From Virgibacillus_O xinjiangensis (GTDB lineage Bacteria > Bacillota > Bacilli > Bacillales > Amphibacillaceae), in NCBI RefSeq assembly GCF_042643145.1, contig NZ_JBHRSA010000009.1, forward strand, positions 24,341 through 88,340: a DNA stretch of 64,000 nucleotides. Direction: 5' to 3'. The position numbers and the translations under genes were made by a program. The notes under the pieces were generated by a model. That model worked only from the letters and a program-made list of their open reading frames with translations, was not told the origin of the DNA and searched no databases. This document shows positions 60,396 through 64,000 of this stretch, one piece after another. How positions within the stretch are numbered: the first letter of the stretch is position 1; the number at the start of each line of letters is the position of its first letter.

Positions 60396-61301
60396 ATGAA
60401 GAAATTATTATCAACATCTTTTCTAGTACTTATGATTCTGCTACTTGCTGCCTGTGGTTCTGGCAACGAGTCAAGCGGAGGAAATGGCAACGGTGGTTCC
60501 GAGTCTGACGGCAGCAAACTGGAACAGTTGCAGGAGGCTGGTACTGTTACGATTGGATTTGCGAATGAAGCACCTTATGCCTATGAAGACAACGGAGAAC
60601 TTAAGGGGGCTTCTGTCGACATTGCCAAAGCAGTTTTCGAAGAACTTGGCATCGACAACATGGAATCCCAGTTGTCCGATTTCAGCCAGTTGATCCCAGG
60701 ACTTCAAGCGGGACAGTTTGATGTCGTTACAGCTGGAATGGCCATCCAACCGGGCCGGTGTGAGAATGCAGCATTCAGTGAGCCTACCATGCAGTACGGG
60801 GAAGGGTTAATTGTACAAGCAGGCAATCCACTTGGACTGGAAAGCTATGAAGATATTGCCGATAACCCTGACGCTACTGTCGTCGTTATGGAGGGAGCCA
60901 CTGAGAATGAATTCTTGCGATCTGAAGGGGTAAGTGATGATCAGATCCAGACGGCATCTGATATCCCAGCAACCTTCTCGGCAGTAGAATCTGGAAGAGC
61001 AGATGCTACCACGGGTACGGAAATGACGGTTAAAATGGCGTTGGAATCAGCGGATACAGATGGACTTGAATTCGTAGAAAGCTTTGAACAGCCTGATATT
61101 GAAGGTGTACCAAGCTATGGAGCAGCAGCTTTCAGCCTGGAGAATACAGAGCTGCGTGACGCATATAATGAAGTACTTCAACAACTGAAAGAAGACGGTA
61201 CAGTAGCTGAACTTCTGGAAGCTAATGGATTCAGCGAAGAAAGCAACATGGTGGAACCTGGCGAAGTGACAACCGAGGCAATTTGCAACGGAGAAGTTTA
61301 A
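60396..61301 (+). CDS. ehuB: ectoine/hydroxyectoine ABC transporter substrate-binding lipoprotein
   Basis: 301 residues. Lipobox LLLAAC (Cys20), Gly/Ser-rich linker, then a family 3 (amino-acid type) binding domain: GTVTIGFANEAPYAYEDNGELKGASVDIAKAVFEELG, VTAGMAIQPGRCENAAFSEP, AVESGRADATTGTEM. IQPxRCxxxxFSEP is characteristic of EhuB. It captures ectoine or hydroxyectoine outside the cell. SD GGGGAGG. Acidic composition is usual for secreted proteins of halotolerant bacteria. First gene of ehuBCDA. Confidence 0.88.
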   Translation: MKKLLSTSFLVLMILLLAACGSGNESSGGNGNGGSESDGSKLEQLQEAGTVTIGFANEAPYAYEDNGELKGASVDIAKAVFEELGIDNMESQLSDFSQLIPGLQAGQFDVVTAGMAIQPGRCENAAFSEPTMQYGEGLIVQAGNPLGLESYEDIADNPDATVVVMEGATENEFLRSEGVSDDQIQTASDIPATFSAVESGRADATTGTEMTVKMALESADTDGLEFVESFEQPDIEGVPSYGAAAFSLENTELRDAYNEVLQQLKEDGTVAELLEANGFSEESNMVEPGEVTTEAICNGEV

Positions 61302-61358
61302 TCCACTGAGCATGCCATGCATTAGTCAATTAAACGATCAGTTGAACTAGTCGACTCC

Positions 61359-61397
61359 AAAGGGTCCGGTTCCCTCACCCAGGGAGCCAGGCCCTTT
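61359..61397 (+). terminator. intercistronic terminator between ehuB and ehuC
   Basis: AAAGGGTCCGGTTCCCT / AGGGAGCCAGGCCCTTT (17-bp stem with G-U pairs), then CATTTTTCC. A partial terminator here would make more EhuB than permease. Confidence 0.75.
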
Positions 61398-61421
61398 CAT
61401 TTTTCCTGGTAACACCTGCTT

Positions 61422-62114
61422 ATGAAAAAAAGAACAGACAAAGGAGTGATCACCATTAGTGCTATAATAGATATTTTCCCTCAGCTCATGCGAGGGCTTG
61501 GTATAACCGTCACTGTATTACTGGGCGCGGCATTTTTCGGATATCTGATGGCATTTGTCGCAGGTCTTTGCCGCTTGTCACAGAACATTTTCATACGCAA
61601 ATTCACTGGATTCTACGTGGAAGTCTTCCGAGGAACTTCCTTGATTGTACAGCTCTTTTGGCTATATTATGCAATTCCGATGCTGTTCAACATTGAACTC
61701 GGAAGCAACTGGTGGGCGGGTGTCATAGCTATTGCCCTGAACTATGGAGCATACATGTCGGAGGTTGTACGGGGCTCGATCCTCTCCGTAGCCAAAGGAC
61801 AAACAGAAGCAGCCACAGCATTGAATATGTCAAGGTTCCAGCGTATGCGGCTTGTCATCTTTCCTCAGGCAGTACGAATGATGCTGCCCGAATTTGGAAA
61901 CTACCTGATTCAAATGCTTAAGGCTACATCTCTCGTATCATTGATCGGTATGACAGACATCCTATATTATGGAGACATATACCGAAGCTCCAACCTTTCA
62001 GAAGCACCTATTGTATACTTATTAGTACTTATCCTCTACTTTATCTTGGCATTGCCATTGATTTGGCTGACACGAAAAGGAGAAGCGATTTCTAAGAAAG
62101 GGGTGGCTGGCTGA
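61422..62114 (+). CDS. ehuC: ectoine/hydroxyectoine ABC transporter permease EhuC
   Basis: Up to 230 residues, five membrane segments, with the amino-acid permease EAA loop EAATALNMSRFQRMRLVIFPQAVRMMLPEFGN. The ATG at 61422 has no SD. AAAGGAG (61440-61446) is spaced 8 nt from an ATT at 61455 (ISAIIDIFPQL), so the real start may be this ATT, or the ATG may be used with little SD help. Confidence 0.88.
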   Translation: MKKRTDKGVITISAIIDIFPQLMRGLGITVTVLLGAAFFGYLMAFVAGLCRLSQNIFIRKFTGFYVEVFRGTSLIVQLFWLYYAIPMLFNIELGSNWWAGVIAIALNYGAYMSEVVRGSILSVAKGQTEAATALNMSRFQRMRLVIFPQAVRMMLPEFGNYLIQMLKATSLVSLIGMTDILYYGDIYRSSNLSEAPIVYLLVLILYFILALPLIWLTRKGEAISKKGVAG

Positions 62115-62833
62115 TGAATAATAATTATTGGAGCTGGGACACCTTTTCTGAAGCCTTCCCCATCATCCTTCAAGGTTTGGGTGTGACGGTAGGGTTGACA
62201 TTTGCCTGTTATATCTTCGCTCTGATCTTCGGCTTTGTCTGGACATTCCTGAGGAGAATACCAAACAGGCCGTTGAACTGGGTGGTTACATGGACGATGG
62301 AATTCATCCGTTCCACTCCGCCGCTGGTTCAGTTATTCTTTATTTATTACGCATGGCCGATGATCCCTGGAATTGGTATGACACTGAGTCCATTCACAAG
62401 CGCTCTGCTCGGGCTTGGCATCCATTTCAGTACATACATCGGGGAAATATACCGGTCGGGCATTGAAGGAGTAGATAAAGGACAATGGGAAGCAGCTAGA
62501 GCATTGAACTTCTCTACCCGCAAAAAATGGACGAAGGTCATTCTGCCACAGGCACTGCCGCCTACCATTCCGATGCTTGGCAACTACTTGATCATCATGT
62601 TTAAAGAAGTACCGCTAGCTTCCACAATCGGAGTCGTCGGCATTCTCAGCCTGGCAAACAGCTATGGAGCACAATATTGGTCATACTTGGAGCCATTGAC
62701 CATCGTGGCATTGATTTTCCTAGTTTTAAGCTATCCATCCGCTATCTTGATCAGAAAGCTGGAGAAGAAAATGAACACAAGATTCACTAAAAAAACAACA
62801 CTTAACAGTACCAAAGGAGCGGTGACAGAATGA
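62114..62833 (+). CDS. ehuD: ectoine/hydroxyectoine ABC transporter permease EhuD
   Basis: 239 residues with five membrane segments and EAA loop EAARALNFSTRKKWTKVILPQALPPTIPMLGN. Pairs with EhuC in the channel. Start overlaps ehuC's stop (TGATGA). Confidence 0.9.
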   Translation: MNNNYWSWDTFSEAFPIILQGLGVTVGLTFACYIFALIFGFVWTFLRRIPNRPLNWVVTWTMEFIRSTPPLVQLFFIYYAWPMIPGIGMTLSPFTSALLGLGIHFSTYIGEIYRSGIEGVDKGQWEAARALNFSTRKKWTKVILPQALPPTIPMLGNYLIIMFKEVPLASTIGVVGILSLANSYGAQYWSYLEPLTIVALIFLVLSYPSAILIRKLEKKMNTRFTKKTTLNSTKGAVTE

Positions 62834-63600
62834 CAGAACCAATCGTTCAATTCAAAGATGTCCATAAATCCTTCGGAGAGACGAAAGTCCTGCAGGGGAT
62901 CGACCTGGACATTTTCCCCGCCGAAAAAGTCGCAGTAATTGGGCCCAGCGGTTCAGGGAAAACAACGATCATAAGAATGCTAATGACATTGGAAGAACCA
63001 ACCTCAGGGGATATCCTTGTCGATGGCAGAAACCTCTGGAAAATGGAGAAGGATGGCAAAGAAATCAAAGCAAACGAGAAACATCTTCGGGAAATTCGCG
63101 GCGATATCGGAATGGTATTCCAACATTTCAATCTGTTTCCGCATATGACAATTCTCGAAAACTGTATGACTGCACCTGTCCACGTCAAAAAAGAAGATAA
63201 AAATAAAGCACGCGAACGTTCTATTGAAATGCTCAACAAGGTTGGGCTAGGTGACAAGCTGGACAGCTATCCCAGCCAGTTGTCAGGTGGCCAAAAACAG
63301 CGCGTAGCCATGGCTCGAGCCCTTGTCATGAGGCCAAAAGTCATGCTGTTTGATGAAGTCACCTCCGCCCTTGATCCGGAGTTAGTAGGTGAGGTGCTGG
63401 AAGTAATCCGGGACATTGCCAAGGAAGGTGAAATGGCGATGATTCTTGTTACCCATGAAATGGATTTTGCGCTGGACGTAGCTGATAAAGTACTCTTCTT
63501 AGATGAAGGAGTCATCGCTGAACAAGGTTCTGCCAGTGAGGTGATTGAGCATTCCGATAACGATCGTCTTAAAAGCTTTCTTCACAGGTTCCGCGCCTAA
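62830..63600 (+). CDS. ehuA: ectoine/hydroxyectoine ABC transporter ATPase EhuA
   Basis: 256 residues. Walker A GPSGSGKTTI, signature LSGGQKQR, Walker B MLFDEVTSALDPE, switch His in VTHEM. Powers uptake of ectoine or hydroxyectoine. It overlaps ehuD by 4 nt (ATGA). Confidence 0.92.
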   Translation: MTEPIVQFKDVHKSFGETKVLQGIDLDIFPAEKVAVIGPSGSGKTTIIRMLMTLEEPTSGDILVDGRNLWKMEKDGKEIKANEKHLREIRGDIGMVFQHFNLFPHMTILENCMTAPVHVKKEDKNKARERSIEMLNKVGLGDKLDSYPSQLSGGQKQRVAMARALVMRPKVMLFDEVTSALDPELVGEVLEVIRDIAKEGEMAMILVTHEMDFALDVADKVLFLDEGVIAEQGSASEVIEHSDNDRLKSFLHRFRA

Positions 63601-63601
63601 T

Positions 63602-63633
63602 AAAAAAGCTGCCGTTTGAACGGCAGTTTTTTT
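63602..63633 (+). terminator. ehuBCDA terminator
   Basis: AAAAAGCTGCCGTT / AACGGCAGTTTTTTT; stem loop TG, directly after ehuA. Confidence 0.92.
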
Positions 63634-63664
63634 ATGTTTCCAGAAGGACGGCTAGACCTACAGT

Positions 63665-63938
63665 TCTGCACCCCTCCTGGGGATATACCCGCTCTCCCGC
63701 TGATTCCGCACTCCTCCTGCCGATATACTCCCCCTCCCGCTGATTCCGCACTCCTCCGGCTGATTCCGCACTCCTCCTGCCGATATACCCGCTCTCCCGC
63801 TGATTCCGCACTCCTCCTGCCGATATACTCCCTCTCCGCTGATTCCGCACTCCTCCTGCCGATATACCCGCTCTCCCGCTGATTCCGTGCGCCTCCTGCC
63901 GATATACCCGCTCTCCCGCTGATTCCGCACTCCTCCTA
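63665..63938. repeat. 40-bp direct tandem repeat tract
   Basis: Unit GCTGATTCCGCACTCCTCC then GCCGATATACCCGCTCTCC. Copies start at 63699, 63739, 63759 (20-bp half unit), 63799, 63838 (39 bp), 63878 and 63918; a degenerate copy precedes them. The two halves of each unit resemble one another, so a ~20-bp ancestral unit is likely. No spacers, no SD-led gene; 63939-64000 is AT-rich with nothing recognised. Confidence 0.85.
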
Positions 63939-64000
63939 GTCAAGTCCTCATTGTTGTGTAAATTCTAGTTACAATTTTTCAACCACTTATTGATTATATG

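Noticed and set aside
63665..63938. CRISPR array
   Set aside because: The repeats are direct and contiguous with no unique spacers, and there are no cas genes.
63632..63943. Open frames of 82-103 codons in the terminal repeat tract
   Set aside because: They only read the 40-bp repeat (40 is not a multiple of 3, so frames cycle), have no SD and no family.

Overview
The window is chromosomal DNA of a low-to-mid GC, halotolerant Bacillaceae bacterium. Evidence: B. subtilis-type genes (cssRS-htrA, yteA, ytzI-like, ykoN/P/Q-like, tre genes, GntR- and ROK-type regulators, a T-box leader, cre-like sites), Shine-Dalgarno-led genes with frequent TTG/GTG starts, and two osmolyte importers (a BCCT carrier and an ectoine-type EhuBCDA system). 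I see no rRNA, tRNA, insertion sequence, prophage or CRISPR array. The species cannot be fixed from the sequence alone.

0-9 kb holds housekeeping and small membrane genes: a truncated lipid kinase, a cytoplasmic nucleotidase, a two-component system with a PepSY lipoprotein-like partner, a thioredoxin-like protein, a DUF368 (PopT-type) membrane protein and several small proteins. 8.9-15.1 kb is a trehalose locus (treP-treA-treR plus an alpha-glucosidase) whose treP carries an extra N-terminal EIIA domain and is preceded by two TreR-type palindromes. 15-25.9 kb has the BCCT transporter, typA, the secretion-stress system cssRS with divergent htrA, yteA, acetyl- and methyltransferases and a cold-shock gene. 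26-33.8 kb has a ykoQ/ykoP/ykoN-like group, trhO, a glutathione peroxidase, a short (type 3) prolyl-tRNA synthetase with a T-box leader, and a pyridoxine kinase. 34.4-39.3 kb encodes a nickel/opine/peptide-type ABC importer with two ATPase domains fused in one chain.

42-57.5 kb is the most interesting part. It combines a GPH sugar symporter, uronate isomerase (uxaC), a fructuronate-reductase-like SDR, gluconokinase, 6-phosphogluconate dehydrogenase (gnd), a divergent LarA-family nickel-pincer racemase homologue, all the cofactor genes (larB, larC1, larC2, larE) and a XylR-type ROK regulator. Four copies of one palindrome (TTTGTTT-N3-AAACAAA, one copy with a single mismatch) lie before the symporter, the larA-like operon, larC1/ROK and uxaC-gnd. 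The gene set fits a glucuronate route that does not need mannonate dehydratase: glucuronate to fructuronate (UxaC), to mannonate (SDR), to gluconate by C2 epimerisation (LarA homologue), to 6-phosphogluconate (GntK), to ribulose 5-phosphate (Gnd). The pathway is inferred from gene content and shared operators; no activity is shown by the sequence.

57.5-64 kb has a CwlK-like peptidase, a GbsR-type regulator, a second Gfo/Idh/MocA oxidoreductase, ytzI, the ehuBCDA ectoine-type importer, and finally a 40-bp tandem repeat tract with no gene.
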